From: Nitrospiraceae bacterium
GTDB lineage: Bacteria; Nitrospirota; Nitrospiria; Nitrospirales; UBA8639
Direction: 5' to 3'
NCBI GenBank assembly: GCA_020632635.1
Contig: JACKFE010000001.1
Location: forward strand, 1 to 64,000
DNA length: 64,000 nt
Part shown: in pieces, positions 46,153 through 55,545 of the stretch
Layout: each line of letters opens with the position of its first letter
Numbering within the stretch: the stretch's first letter is position 1
Notes under the pieces: model-generated
Told to the model about the DNA's origin: nothing
The model's input: only the letters and a program-made list of their open reading frames with translations
Database searches by the model: none
Program-made: the position numbers and the translations under genes

Positions 46153-46998
46153 TCAGGGTTTTGATGAGGGAGGCCCTTTTTCAGCCTCCCCGGTCATCGG
46201 CACAAATCGGACAGGCAGCAATTCGGTTCGTTGATATCCCTCTTTCGTTCGTCGAATCATGACCAGGTTTTGGGAATACCCGCCAACAGGAAGCATCAAC
46301 CGTCCGCCCATCGCCAACTGATCCAACAGGGGGGCAGGAACATGATCAGGCGCAGCAGTAATGATAATAGCATCGAAGGGACTTTCTTCCGGCCAACCTT
46401 CGTAGCCATCTCCGGCTCGCACATGGACTTGATGATATCCCAGCTTTGACAAATTATCTTTGGCATATTGGGCAAGCGGTTTCACAATCTCAATGGAGAA
46501 TACCTGGGCGCCGAGTTCGGCAAGGATGGCCGCCTGATATCCTGACCCTGTCCCGATTTCCAAGACCTTCTCCCCTGGGCTCAGCTTCAAGGCCTCCGTC
46601 ATATAGGCCACAATAAATGGCTGCGAAATCGTCTGGTCATGTCCAATGGGTAGGGGAAAATCTCCATAGGCATCTTCAGCTTCATAAGACGGCATGAATT
46701 CGTGCCGAGGCACCCGTCTCATGGCCGCAATCACTCGGGTGTCAGTGATGCCTCCTCCAATAATTTGTGTATTCACCATCCAATCCCGTTCCGACTGTCG
46801 TGTGGGTTCGCTGCCTTGACTCATCGCCTGATTTCCATTTCCGCATCGGGTCTCGATGCTTCCAAGGCCAATAATGACCAGCAATACCGCCAATGAAATA
46901 TGCCTTCGACACCTGACAGAGACTTCTTTCCGTGGTTTCGTGCAGTCACGATCACTCACCACATGCTTCAATCCATCCTGCCTTTGATCGCCAGACAC
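46153..46998 (-). CDS. pcm: Protein-L-isoaspartate O-methyltransferase, with N-terminal signal/anchor
   Basis: 281 residues; the catalytic part starts near 70. SAM site VLEIGTGSGYQAAIL, the PIGHDQTISQPFIVAYM substrate block and LLPVGGYSQNL mark PCMT, which repairs isoaspartyl residues. Unlike cytoplasmic versions it has a ~65-residue extension with a hydrophobic segment (ISLAVLLVIIGLGSIE) near 33-50, suggesting export or anchoring in the envelope, a known variant. The gene ends just after the convergent GH13 gene, and is 10 bp after the APC-permease remnant. Confidence 0.88.
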   Translation of the reverse strand: MSGDQRQDGLKHVVSDRDCTKPRKEVSVRCRRHISLAVLLVIIGLGSIETRCGNGNQAMSQGSEPTRQSERDWMVNTQIIGGGITDTRVIAAMRRVPRHEFMPSYEAEDAYGDFPLPIGHDQTISQPFIVAYMTEALKLSPGEKVLEIGTGSGYQAAILAELGAQVFSIEIVKPLAQYAKDNLSKLGYHQVHVRAGDGYEGWPEESPFDAIIITAAPDHVPAPLLDQLAMGGRLMLPVGGYSQNLVMIRRTKEGYQRTELLPVRFVPMTGEAEKGPPSSKP

Positions 46999-47007
46999 AG
47001 CCTTTCC

Positions 47008-47513
47008 TTAGATGATGGATACTCGCGGCCATTTGTTCATGACCCAATAAAGAGGAAGCCCCCCACTCAGCGTGAAAAAGGCCCAAAAAGCCTCAACAGG
47101 CTTTTCCATACTCAACGCCACCATGATCATTCCTGATGCAAGGATATACAGAACCGGCAAGAGGGGATACAGTGGCACTCGGAAAGGACGCGGCAATCCA
47201 GGCCGACGGCTGCGAAGCACGGGAACCGCTCCAAATGATAGGCTTCCCGCAGGCACACATAATCTCCTTCCACTAAAGGCAGAGCCACCCCTCATTCGCT
47301 GTAACACAGGGCTCCCATCAATGCCAGGAGAGCTCCCCCTCCCCATAGAGCCACAATCAGCCAGGGCTGCCCAATATCTCTCGCCATAAACCCAGTCGTC
47401 CTGAAAATCCCCGTCCCCACGACGCTACTGATCAACACACAGATAGCAGTCAGCCCACTGATTTTGTGTGACTCGGGTTGAGATCCTGGAGAAGACGGAG
47501 GACGGTCGGACAA
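47008..47513 (-). pseudogene. APC-family amino acid permease, internally deleted
   Basis: The 5' part encodes the start of an amino acid permease (ISGLTAICVLISSVVGTGIF, then MGALCYSE) and then hits a TGA at 47292-47294. Reading through the stop in the same frame recovers GDYVCLREAYH, the next expected family block. Another frame then gives the C-terminal end (LRSRRPGLPRPFRVPLYPLL, ILASGMIMVALSM, final LYWVMNKW). Some 300 residues with most membrane helices are missing, so the gene is dead by nonsense mutation plus deletion/frameshift. Confidence 0.88.
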
Positions 47514-47610
47514 TGCTATTCACTCAATTCTTAGAGATGAACAACCCCCGATGTCATACATCTCAACGTGGCGGTTCTCATCAAAGTGTTCACCTGTGGC
47601 ATGCAGCCAA

Positions 47611-48825
47611 CTAACAGACTCCATAACTTCCCTTGGAGAGGTTGTCACAAAAGCCTTCCATCTCCGCCAATTCTACCTTGATCAACTCCTGAACCTGCCC
47701 CATCACCCGCTTGAAGACATACCTCTTCTTGATTCCTATTTGTGCTGAAACCACCAGGGGCCGATCGATTGTCTGACCGATCTGGCTGGTCATCCAAACG
47801 GTGACCTCTCGAACCCCGGGAATGTGAGCATGAATGCGTTGGGCCATTTGATGACAAAGGACGTTATAGATTTTTCCCACATGACTCACCGGATTTTTTC
47901 CAGCCGCCGCCTCTACGCTCATCGGTCGCTTCAAAGAAATAAGCCCTCCTACACGATTACCCCGGCCAACTTGCCCGGAATCACCCTGTTCAGCCGATGT
48001 CCCCAAGAGCGTCAGGTAAGTTCCCTTGAGACCTTGATCAGGACGATCCAAGGCATTCAAGGTTAACTCCACCCGATACGCTTCATGGGTTTGAGTACGA
48101 AGAAAAGCCCGAATCTGGGTGAACACCTTGTCTTTCATCCGAAAATAGTCCCTCTCCGAGTGAATGGCTTTGGCCAAAAATGGCATCGCCACCGTTAGGG
48201 ACACCACCTGGTCCATACGAACGGCCATGACTTTGACGTCTTGTCCGGTTTCAGGATATTCCTGTTTGAACGAGGGACTGTTTAAATAATGCTCCAGCTG
48301 CAACACCAATTGTTCGGTCGCTGTGAGCGGAGCATAGCCGACCCCAGCCGAGGTATCATTGGCAGGCAAGAGACCAGGGCCTCGATCGAAAATGGCCCCC
48401 AATTCAACCGACGTGGGTTGTAACACCATCTGATAGTGCAGATGTCTGTGCGGATCAACGTGGGGGAGATGTGCACGGATCCATCGTTTGGCCGTCTCAA
48501 CAGCCACTTCCTCCACCGGTATGCTTTTTCGTCCCACACCGAAAGAAGCCCGATCCCCAATAATCAACCGCATGGGACGAAGCACTCGGCCTTTTCCAAA
48601 TTGAATGGTCACTTGGCCCGCCACTAACATACACTTATCGATATTATGATGCAGGATACGGCCAAACGTCTGGCGATAGGCCTGAGACAACTCCATCGAA
48701 ATGGCCTCCGCAATGGCATCACACATGGTATCCGGATGCCCCAGCCCTTTCCGCTCGACAATCTCAAGAGACTGGGCCTCTAGGGGTAACCCTTGGCTCT
48801 GATCAACAAGAATGCGCGTCATCAT
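47611..48825 (-). CDS. S-adenosylmethionine synthetase, archaeal type
   Basis: 404 residues of the archaeal-type methionine adenosyltransferase family (distinct from bacterial MetK): VERKGLGHPDTMCDAIAEAI at the N-terminus, IGDRASFGVGRKS, and a later GDSGQVGRGNRVGGL block. It makes SAM from methionine and ATP. Some bacteria carry this form, sometimes besides MetK; whether MetK exists elsewhere cannot be told. It begins with two ATG codons and no strong ribosome site. 97 bp upstream of the APC permease remnant in the same direction. Confidence 0.9.
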   Translation of the reverse strand: MMTRILVDQSQGLPLEAQSLEIVERKGLGHPDTMCDAIAEAISMELSQAYRQTFGRILHHNIDKCMLVAGQVTIQFGKGRVLRPMRLIIGDRASFGVGRKSIPVEEVAVETAKRWIRAHLPHVDPHRHLHYQMVLQPTSVELGAIFDRGPGLLPANDTSAGVGYAPLTATEQLVLQLEHYLNSPSFKQEYPETGQDVKVMAVRMDQVVSLTVAMPFLAKAIHSERDYFRMKDKVFTQIRAFLRTQTHEAYRVELTLNALDRPDQGLKGTYLTLLGTSAEQGDSGQVGRGNRVGGLISLKRPMSVEAAAGKNPVSHVGKIYNVLCHQMAQRIHAHIPGVREVTVWMTSQIGQTIDRPLVVSAQIGIKKRYVFKRVMGQVQELIKVELAEMEGFCDNLSKGSYGVC

Positions 48826-48946
48826 GGCACGGAACGGTTATTCGGAAAAGAATATAAAACACCTCTCCCTCATCCTCTGCTTTTTCCATTCAAGATGGGT
48901 TGAAGGTCCTCAAGGCCTGGGGACGTTCACGTTCGTTTCTCATGCC

Positions 48947-49528
48947 TTACCACCACCAATAGGGTCCCCAGTAGGGGGCCCAATAGGGATACACGTAAGG
49001 GTACGGACGAATATCCCGAGCCGTTGGGATGGGAGGCCAAACCGTTAACCGTTTAACCGCCAATGAAGGATAATCGTAGGTGGTTTCATCCAAAGGCTTC
49101 TTCACCACACCGGTGACTTCTCCCACGACCGTTATCCGAGTCCCAGCAGGAAGAGTAGCCGGATCTAAAAAAGTATCCTGAATAGCCAAAAACCGTCCCT
49201 GTGATTTTCGAAGAGGTTCGACAGGCTTCATTCCGCGGTCTAACGGAAGTTGCAGCACTTCAATCTGGGTATGATCCGTCAAACGCCTTGCCGTCAGCAC
49301 TTGTCCCCCAAGCACCACTATCGTACCTGTATGCCCAAGAGGGTTTTCGAGCAATTGAGGAAACGTGACCTCATAATTGACCCGATCATCCAACTCCTTC
49401 GGCACCACTTCGACAGAGGCGCAGCCTCCCATGACGATCATGAAACCCCCGAACAAGACAAAGACCGCCATCATGACATATTTCATAGCCTTTTTCCCGA
49501 AGATGCGTTTCACTCTCCTTGTTTCCAT
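48947..49528 (-). CDS. Slp-family outer-membrane lipoprotein
   Basis: About 193 residues. A signal peptide (VMMAVFVLFGGFMIVMGG) ends in lipobox MGGC. The Slp-type core has VVLGGQVLTARRLTD, IEVLQLPLDRGMKPVEP, RFLAIQDTFLDPATL and ITVVGEVTGVVKK. The tail is Tyr/Pro/Trp-rich (YPYWAPYWGPYWWW). I place the start at ATG 49528, preceded by GGGAGG; ATG 49561 is possible. Slp proteins are starvation/stress lipoproteins; here it follows MlaC and Hsp20 genes on the same strand. Confidence 0.82.
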   Translation of the reverse strand: METRRVKRIFGKKAMKYVMMAVFVLFGGFMIVMGGCASVEVVPKELDDRVNYEVTFPQLLENPLGHTGTIVVLGGQVLTARRLTDHTQIEVLQLPLDRGMKPVEPLRKSQGRFLAIQDTFLDPATLPAGTRITVVGEVTGVVKKPLDETTYDYPSLAVKRLTVWPPIPTARDIRPYPYVYPYWAPYWGPYWWW

Positions 49529-49590
49529 CCCTACCCTCCCGTCCCGGATGAGCGCTGTCATACCCTGGCAGCCTTGTGTACATGAGGGCT

Positions 49591-50217
49591 TTATGGAGCG
49601 GTAATTTCCTCGGATTTTTCACGCAAGGTCTTCACAAGCTCTTCATAGGAAGAGTCACGAATGATCCGATCAAATTGCACTCGATAGTTTTTGACCAGAC
49701 TGACGCCGTCTACAACCACGTCATACACCTGCCAGTTGTCATCTTTGACGAGAAGCCGATAATCCAACGTGATTTCAGTTTTTGGAGACACGATCGTGGT
49801 TTGCACTTCCGCATACCCATCTTTTAATCGCTCCTTGAGGTAATTGACGGTTTCTCCTGAATAGTTTTCTATTTTCCCGGCATAGGTTTTGGAGAGCAGC
49901 GATTGAAATAAGTTGACGAATTCCTCATGATCAGCTCGCTTTCGACCTTTCCAATGCGCGGCTAACGAGCGCTTGGCCATTTCTTCAAAATCGAAATGCT
50001 TTCCGATGGCCTCCTCTAGCAACTGCCGTCGGTGACTCAGCTGTTCCGGACTTTTCAATTGTTCATCTGTGACCAATCGAATCACCTCGTCAATCGTACT
50101 CTTGACGACGACCATTGGGGCCTCTGTCCCCAGGACACTCCCTATCCCCCATGCACAGACCAAGACAAGGGAAATTCCTCCGCTTATTACCGTTCTCTTT
50201 CTACACAAGGAAACCAC
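49591..50217 (-). CDS. MlaC-family phospholipid transport protein
   Basis: 208 residues from GTG 50217, which has AGGAG 7 bases upstream and puts a normal signal peptide (VISGGISLVLVCAWGIGSVL) at the N-terminus. ATG 50301, overlapping the hsp20 stop, is the alternative. The family core is clear: FDFEEMAKRSLAAHWKGR, YAGKIENYSGETVNYL, YRLLVKDDNWQVYDVVVDGV and FDRIIRDSSYEELVK. Periplasmic MlaC shuttles phospholipids between membranes; no mlaDEF genes are adjacent. It is between Hsp20 and Slp genes. Confidence 0.85.
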   Translation of the reverse strand: MVSLCRKRTVISGGISLVLVCAWGIGSVLGTEAPMVVVKSTIDEVIRLVTDEQLKSPEQLSHRRQLLEEAIGKHFDFEEMAKRSLAAHWKGRKRADHEEFVNLFQSLLSKTYAGKIENYSGETVNYLKERLKDGYAEVQTTIVSPKTEITLDYRLLVKDDNWQVYDVVVDGVSLVKNYRVQFDRIIRDSSYEELVKTLREKSEEITAP

Positions 50218-50300
50218 CCCATTGCTCCTGATCTTCGAAAGCCCCCCCATGAAGGGCCATGCGAATCCGCATAGCTCTTCATGAAATACGGTTGATGCCA

Positions 50301-50840
50301 TCAATCAATCTTTACCGTCGTATGCCGCTTTTTGGCTTCCTCGGTTTTCGGAAGCTTAACTTCCAAAATTCCATTCTTGAACGTAGCCTTCGCCTTGTCG
50401 GATTTCACCGCACAGGGCAAATGCATACTGCGAGAAAACCTTCCGTAGGATCGTTCGGAATAGGAATAGGCTTCTTCCTTGACATCCTCTTCCTTCTTCT
50501 TTTCCCCTGAAATCGTCAGCATGGAATCCGTGAGGTCTATCTTCAAATCTCCTTTCTCCAAACCAGGCACTTCGGCTTTCACCACTACTTCATCCTCTGC
50601 TTCGTACAAGTCTACAGCTGGAACCTTCAAGGAAAAGGCCTCGCCCAAAACAGCCCGTGAAGGACGGAGCAAGCTAGGCAATGAGGGAAACGCACTCGAG
50701 AAAGGCCGACCCCACCAATCCGCCATCATGTGATCGAACCGATCAAGCATGCGATCAAATTCCATACTCCCCCGTCTGACTTCGCCTTTTTGCGCAGGCG
50801 CCACTTCTTTTTTTCCTTTTTCGATCACCAATTCACTCAT
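50301..50840 (-). CDS. Small heat shock protein, Hsp20/alpha-crystallin
   Basis: 179 residues from ATG 50840, with AAAGGAGG 6 bases upstream. The alpha-crystallin domain (VVKAEVPGLEKGDLKIDLTD, MLTISGEKKK, YGRFSRSMHLP, ATFKNGILEVKLPK) is complete and is followed by a short tail with IxI-like TVKID. The N-terminus carries a Trp/Pro segment (MMADWWGRPF). It is an ATP-independent holdase. No sigma-32 consensus was seen upstream. Confidence 0.93.
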   Translation of the reverse strand: MSELVIEKGKKEVAPAQKGEVRRGSMEFDRMLDRFDHMMADWWGRPFSSAFPSLPSLLRPSRAVLGEAFSLKVPAVDLYEAEDEVVVKAEVPGLEKGDLKIDLTDSMLTISGEKKKEEDVKEEAYSYSERSYGRFSRSMHLPCAVKSDKAKATFKNGILEVKLPKTEEAKKRHTTVKID

Positions 50841-51076
50841 CCGACACCTCCTTTGTGACCTTAGAACTTCCAACCCGTTTAGCCATGGACGTAGAATAAT
50901 GAAGAAAGCAACTTGTGTGCCTTGCCCAGATAACCATCAAATGAAAAATTTTCCAGCGAAGGAGAGCATGGTTTTCACATGAGGCATATTGTTTGCTGGT
51001 CTAGAGGGAGAGAGAATAAGGCTATAACAGAACCCGCGAATAGGCATATACTATTCGTCAAGGAGAGAGGGATACG

Positions 51077-51265
51077 ATGAAAGCGACCACCATCGACATC
51101 TTGGCTACCAAAATTTGCGGGAAACGCATTCTCTCTGTGGAACCCTCACAATGGTCGGGCGAAGTCAAATCTCTCACGAAAAATCAGGATTTCGTTTCCA
51201 TCAGCCTCGAAGATGGTACGGTTCTTGAGGTCGGACAAGTATTTATTCGCGAGGGAAGACCATGA
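51077..51265 (+). CDS. Small protein, function unknown
   Basis: 62 residues, predicted mostly beta (FVSISLEDGTVLEVGQVFI). AAGGAGAGAGGG lies before the ATG at 51077. Its stop overlaps the next gene's start by 4 bases (ATGA at 51262), so it is made with the CBS protein. No family was recognised. Confidence 0.65.
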   Translation: MKATTIDILATKICGKRILSVEPSQWSGEVKSLTKNQDFVSISLEDGTVLEVGQVFIREGRP

Positions 51266-51687
51266 GCCTCCACAGTATTGCCGCAGCCGGGCTTCGAACC
51301 ATCAGTCAAATTACCAAACTGCACGAACTCCGTTTTCCCATCGATCACAATGGGTTAGCCGTGACGCTTGAATTACTGTCGTCCTCCCTGCCAGGGGCTC
51401 CGGTCGTAAATCATAAGGGGCGATATGTAGGGTTTATCAGCGAGTTCGACGTGCTCCAAGCATTAGAATCTGATCGGGAAATTGCCCAGCTAACAGCGAA
51501 AGACATCATGGTTCATGATCACCTGGCCATCAATATTTCCACGACCATTAAGGAAGCGGTTCAATTGATGAAAACCCGGCATTTTCTGGTTCTTCCCGTT
51601 GTGGACAAGGAAATCGTCGTGGGCTGTCTGACTCGGAAAGATCTTCTTCGGGCTTGGCTTGGAATGGGGCTGAATCAACCAATCTAG
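51262..51687 (+). CDS. CBS-domain protein
   Basis: 141 residues with a CBS pair: the first motif contains LPGAPVVNHKGRYVGFISE and the second FLVLPVVDKEIVVGCLTRKD. Each ends in the usual G-x-[IL]-[ST]-x-x-D/E-like strand. CBS pairs bind adenosyl ligands and sense energy state. No fused catalytic domain is present. It is coupled with the preceding small gene. Confidence 0.87.
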   Translation: MSLHSIAAAGLRTISQITKLHELRFPIDHNGLAVTLELLSSSLPGAPVVNHKGRYVGFISEFDVLQALESDREIAQLTAKDIMVHDHLAINISTTIKEAVQLMKTRHFLVLPVVDKEIVVGCLTRKDLLRAWLGMGLNQPI

Positions 51688-51927
51688 AGGAACAGAGGCG
51701 TGCCCATGAAACCTGGGTTTGCAAGTGGGGAATTTTGGGATCACGTGGAAATATGATTATGGTGCAAGATGCCACATTCCTGAAGAACTTCAGCCTAGAA
51801 ATCTCTCATTCCCAGAATGACTCAAGCGATGAAATTTTGAATTTCCCGAAGGGGGCACGTCAAATTGGAAGGGATACAATCAAAATTCCCCGATGAGTGA
51901 GCGATAGCCCCTCCGAAAAGGCCAATC

Positions 51928-52296
51928 ATGATGACCTATAAGATCTTCTCCTGGTTGATTATTCTGATATGTTTCCCAATCTTGGAAACAGTGCATGGAC
52001 AGGACTGGGAAACCCGATCATTGCTAGGGGAAGCCATCTACCAACGACATTGCCTTCGTTGTCACGGGGAAACGGGTAACGGGAAGGGACCAGATTCCGC
52101 CGCCTTGATGGTTCCGCCAAGAGATTTTCATTCTCCCGAATCAACCGGAAAAACGGATCTCGAACTTCGAGCCATTATTATTTGGGGCTTGGTATTTAGC
52201 CCAATGCATGGCTGGTGGGACCGCTTGGAATCGGATGAAATTCGGGCTGTCATTCATTACATTCGAGAATTAGCTCCCTATCAACCACGTATTTAG
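51928..52296 (+). CDS. Secreted mono-haem cytochrome c
   Basis: 122 residues. Signal peptide (IFSWLIILICFPILETVHG), haem motif CLRCH, GNGKGPDSAALMVPPRDFHS, and probable axial Met in SPMHGWWD, then VIHYIRELAPY. It is a clear paralogue of the cytochrome at 29633-29998, 22 kb away, sharing the WGLxFSPMHGWWD block. A periplasmic electron carrier is likely; it lies just before the Lon-like protease gene on the same strand, without an evident link. Confidence 0.87.
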   Translation: MMTYKIFSWLIILICFPILETVHGQDWETRSLLGEAIYQRHCLRCHGETGNGKGPDSAALMVPPRDFHSPESTGKTDLELRAIIIWGLVFSPMHGWWDRLESDEIRAVIHYIRELAPYQPRI

Positions 52297-52377
52297 TGAT
52301 AGCCAACACTGTAAAATATCTTTTGTGAAAACGGCATATGTCCACCCCATTTCACAGACATTAGAAAGTCGGTACTC

Positions 52378-54801
52378 ATGGATGAATTAAAAATTCCCGT
52401 GTCGCTCCTATCGCCCACAATCGACGTTGAAAGCCTTGGGTTCGCTGACACAAATGAACTCCCGCCCTTGGAGGAACCTCTTGGCCAAAGCAGGGCCTTG
52501 GAAGCCTTGGATTTCGGACTCAATATTAAAAGCCATGGATTTAATATTTATGCCTCGGGTCCTATTGGAACCGGGAAATGGGCCATAATTCATAAGCGCG
52601 TCCAACAAGTCGCGTTATCCATGCCCCCTCCTCCGGACTGGTGTTACGTCCATAACTTTCTGGAACCGACCTCTCCGATTTGTCTTTCCTTCCCCTCTGG
52701 CAAAGGCCGGGAGTTTAAAGATGCCTTGTCCTTTGTCATTCAAAGCCTCCGTCGTGACCTTCCCTTAGCTTTTGAGAGTCATAAGTACCTGGACGCCCGG
52801 GCTAAAATCATCGAAGAACGGGATGGGAAAAAAGAGGATCTTTTCAAAGAAATCACCAATGAAGCCCATAGCCGGGGCTTTGGATTCAAAGAAGATCCCG
52901 TCGGGTTCAGTCTCGTGCCTCTTCGAGATGGCAAGCCATTGCGCGAGAAGGATCGCGAAACGCTGACGGAAGCTCAAAAACAGGAAATTTCCGAACAGGC
53001 CAAAATCTTAGAAGCAAAAATTCGGGAGTTTCAAGCTCAAGTTCATGCCTTGGACCATGAAGGAGAACATTGCCTCACGGAAATGGATCGCCAAGTTGTC
53101 AGAGCGGTGATGCATAATCGATTTGCGGTGCTTCGTGACCATCACCATCACCTCCCGGAAGTCATGGAGTACCTACAAAAAGTCGAAGAAGATATCGTCA
53201 ATAATTACAAGGATTTTTTGCCGCGAGAAGGCCCACAACTCGCCCTCTTAGGCTGGGATGCCCGCGATCGAAAACCGAACTTGACACGCTATGAAGTCAA
53301 TCTCCTGATTGAACAAGCGAAAGAATCCGGGGCTCCCATTGTGGATGAACCACATCCAACCTACGCGAATCTCATTGGAAAAATCGAACGAAAAGCTCAT
53401 TTGGGCGTGGTGTATACGGACTTCACCGAAATCAAGGCTGGCTCCTGTTTGCGGGCCAACGGGGGGTTTTTATTGCTGAATGCGTTGGATTTACTTCGTC
53501 AGCCTTTTGCCTGGGATGCATTAAAACGCGTTATTAAAACCCGATCCGTCAACATTGAAGATCCAGGGGAATATTTTGGATTTTCCACAACCGGCCTGAA
53601 ACCCCAACCCATTCCCATTGACATCAAAGTTATTCTCTTGGGCCCACCCTATATTTTCCATCTGCTGCAATTCTATGAAACCGATTTTCCTAAACTGTTC
53701 AAGGTGAAAGCGGACTTTGACACTGACATTCCCCGCGACTCCCGCCAGGAACAACTCTACGCGCGCTTCATCGCCCAGCTCTGCCGTGAAGAAAACTTGC
53801 CTCCGTTTGGCGCGGATGCGGTTGGCGAGATTATTCGCCATGGTTTGCGTCTGGCTGAACGACGCGATCGCTTGTCGTTACGACTAAGCTGGATCAGCGA
53901 TGTGATTCGTGAAGCCGCCTATTGGGCGAAGCGGGAAGGGCGGGCATTAGTCTCAAAATCCCAGGTCGAAATGGCGATACACAAAAAACGCCACCGCACG
54001 AATTTAATCGAAGAAAAAATTCAGGACGATATCCAGGAAGGCACACTCCTCGTGGATCTGGAAGGCGAAACGGTGGGACAGGTCAATGGCCTTTCAATTC
54101 TTCAGTTGGGTGATTATGCCTTTGGGCGACCGTGCCGAATCACGGCCAGAACTTACGTCGGACATGAAGGAGTCATCGATATCCAGCGAGAAGCCAAATT
54201 AGCTGGTGAGATCCATAGTAAAGGCGTGATGACCCTCTCTGGATATCTGGCTGGAAAATTTGCCGAGTTTCAACCCTTTGCCTTAAGCGCCACCCTCACG
54301 TTTGAACAGACCTACTCCGAGGTTGAGGGAGATAGCGCCGCCGTCGCCGAACTGGTGGCCATATTGTCCAGCCTAGCCAATGCTCCGATTCATCAATATC
54401 TGGCTGTCACAGGATCCGTGAATCAATTGGGAGAAATTCAGCCGATTGGAGGAGTCAACGAGAAAATCGAAGGATTTTTTGAATCCTGTCAAAAACGAGG
54501 ACTGACGGGAAAGCAGGGTGTGCTTATACCGGCCAAAAACATTCGGCACCTCGCCCTGAATCGTGAGGTCGTTGAAGCGGCCGAGATGGGGAAGTTCTCC
54601 ATCTTTGGAGTCAATACTCTTGAAGAAGCCCTCGAACTCCTAACGGGAATCCCGGCAGGAGAAACAACCCCAGAGGGTCACTATCCCCCCTCAACAATTT
54701 TTGGCCAAGTAGCAAGGCGATTGACCGAAATGGCGAATATAGCGGCCGAGTGGGGTGAACGTCGGCACGCCTCGAAATCTTCGGACCATTCTACACAATG
54801 A
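52378..54801 (+). CDS. Lon-like AAA protease (LonB/LonC-type, AAA_32 plus S16)
   Basis: 807 residues. N-terminal AAA region with P-loop SGPIGTGKW (Trp where Thr/Ser is usual) and a long helical insertion (to about 290). An ANGGFLLLNALDLL Walker-B-like region follows, then the ARRDRLSLRLSWISDVIREAA-type lid, read in pieces. The C-terminal S16 protease has the catalytic Ser in EGDSAAV (near 654) and Lys in GGVNEKIEG (near 697). The altered P-loop is common in this group, some of which have weak or no ATPase activity. The RNA/DNA-binding role of Lon is not evident. Confidence 0.9.
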   Translation: MDELKIPVSLLSPTIDVESLGFADTNELPPLEEPLGQSRALEALDFGLNIKSHGFNIYASGPIGTGKWAIIHKRVQQVALSMPPPPDWCYVHNFLEPTSPICLSFPSGKGREFKDALSFVIQSLRRDLPLAFESHKYLDARAKIIEERDGKKEDLFKEITNEAHSRGFGFKEDPVGFSLVPLRDGKPLREKDRETLTEAQKQEISEQAKILEAKIREFQAQVHALDHEGEHCLTEMDRQVVRAVMHNRFAVLRDHHHHLPEVMEYLQKVEEDIVNNYKDFLPREGPQLALLGWDARDRKPNLTRYEVNLLIEQAKESGAPIVDEPHPTYANLIGKIERKAHLGVVYTDFTEIKAGSCLRANGGFLLLNALDLLRQPFAWDALKRVIKTRSVNIEDPGEYFGFSTTGLKPQPIPIDIKVILLGPPYIFHLLQFYETDFPKLFKVKADFDTDIPRDSRQEQLYARFIAQLCREENLPPFGADAVGEIIRHGLRLAERRDRLSLRLSWISDVIREAAYWAKREGRALVSKSQVEMAIHKKRHRTNLIEEKIQDDIQEGTLLVDLEGETVGQVNGLSILQLGDYAFGRPCRITARTYVGHEGVIDIQREAKLAGEIHSKGVMTLSGYLAGKFAEFQPFALSATLTFEQTYSEVEGDSAAVAELVAILSSLANAPIHQYLAVTGSVNQLGEIQPIGGVNEKIEGFFESCQKRGLTGKQGVLIPAKNIRHLALNREVVEAAEMGKFSIFGVNTLEEALELLTGIPAGETTPEGHYPPSTIFGQVARRLTEMANIAAEWGERRHASKSSDHSTQ

Positions 54802-54921
54802 GACTCCATGAGATGAGGGGAACCACTGTGCCGATCAAAGGTCTCACTCAGGTCATACATTTGACTGCGGGAATATTTGGCATTCCCAGAATAAAATGAA
54901 TAACAGGAAGGCGAAATTTGT

Positions 54922-55086
54922 ATGCCTCTTTATGATTACAAATGCCTCAAGTGCGGAAAAGAATGCCTGTTGGCTCTAAGCTTAAAAGAACATGAACGCG
55001 GCGATGCAACCTGCCCCTCGTGCGGGAGCAAGGACTTAGAGCAATTGATCACCAGTTTCATCGCACGGACCAGTTCAAAAAGTTGA
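54922..55086 (+). CDS. FmdB/RegB-type small zinc-ribbon protein
   Basis: 54 residues, ATG 54922 to TGA 55084-55086, with CLKC and CPSC pairs and PLYDYKCLKCGKE at the N-terminus. This matches the FmdB-family zinc ribbon (Zn-ribbon_8), of unknown precise function. AGGAAGGCG lies about 9 bases upstream. Too short for most ORF filters. Confidence 0.75.
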   Translation: MPLYDYKCLKCGKECLLALSLKEHERGDATCPSCGSKDLEQLITSFIARTSSKS

Positions 55087-55545
55087 ACGTATTCGTGAAG
55101 ATCAGCTGGCGTTCCTGACATTCCATCGATGACGTCGCGATACGGTTAGCGGCATTCTGATACCCCCTAGGCGAGGTAGTCATATGCCATTCCCGCTGAG
55201 GCTTTTTTCCGCTTCTTAACACCACTCAAGACAAGGCCGACCTACCCACAGAAAAACACTTCATTCCAACCGCTCAAGCCTGGCCGGAACCACATCATAG
55301 AAACTGAAGAGAAATTCAAGGACATTGCAGAGGGATAGGCAGCACTTTCCGGGGAGGTCACACGCCGGGAGTACGACATCACGGGCCATGCGAGCATCAG
55401 CGCGCACCGGTCGACCGAAGATCTCATGCAAGACTGTTAATTTGGAGATTTTTTCAGAGCACGCTTGAATGGTCTTTCCGGCATCTTCGGGGACGTCTTG
55501 GGACGGCGAACCCGTATTGGGCCTCATTCGCGGATCAGACCGTCG
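55087..55545. other. Intergenic region without a supported gene
   Basis: 459 bp. A minus-strand frame of 88 codons at 55261-55527 (MRPNTGSPSQDVPEDAGKT at its start) has no ribosome site and no recognisable family; an overlapping frame of 61 codons is equally plain. No promoter or structured element was recognised. Confidence 0.4.

Noticed and set aside
51688..51927. 80-codon frame at 51654-51896
   Set aside because: It starts inside the CBS gene in another frame and shows no family features.
55261..55527. 88-codon minus-strand frame
   Set aside because: No ribosome site, no recognisable motif, and an overlapping frame of similar length.
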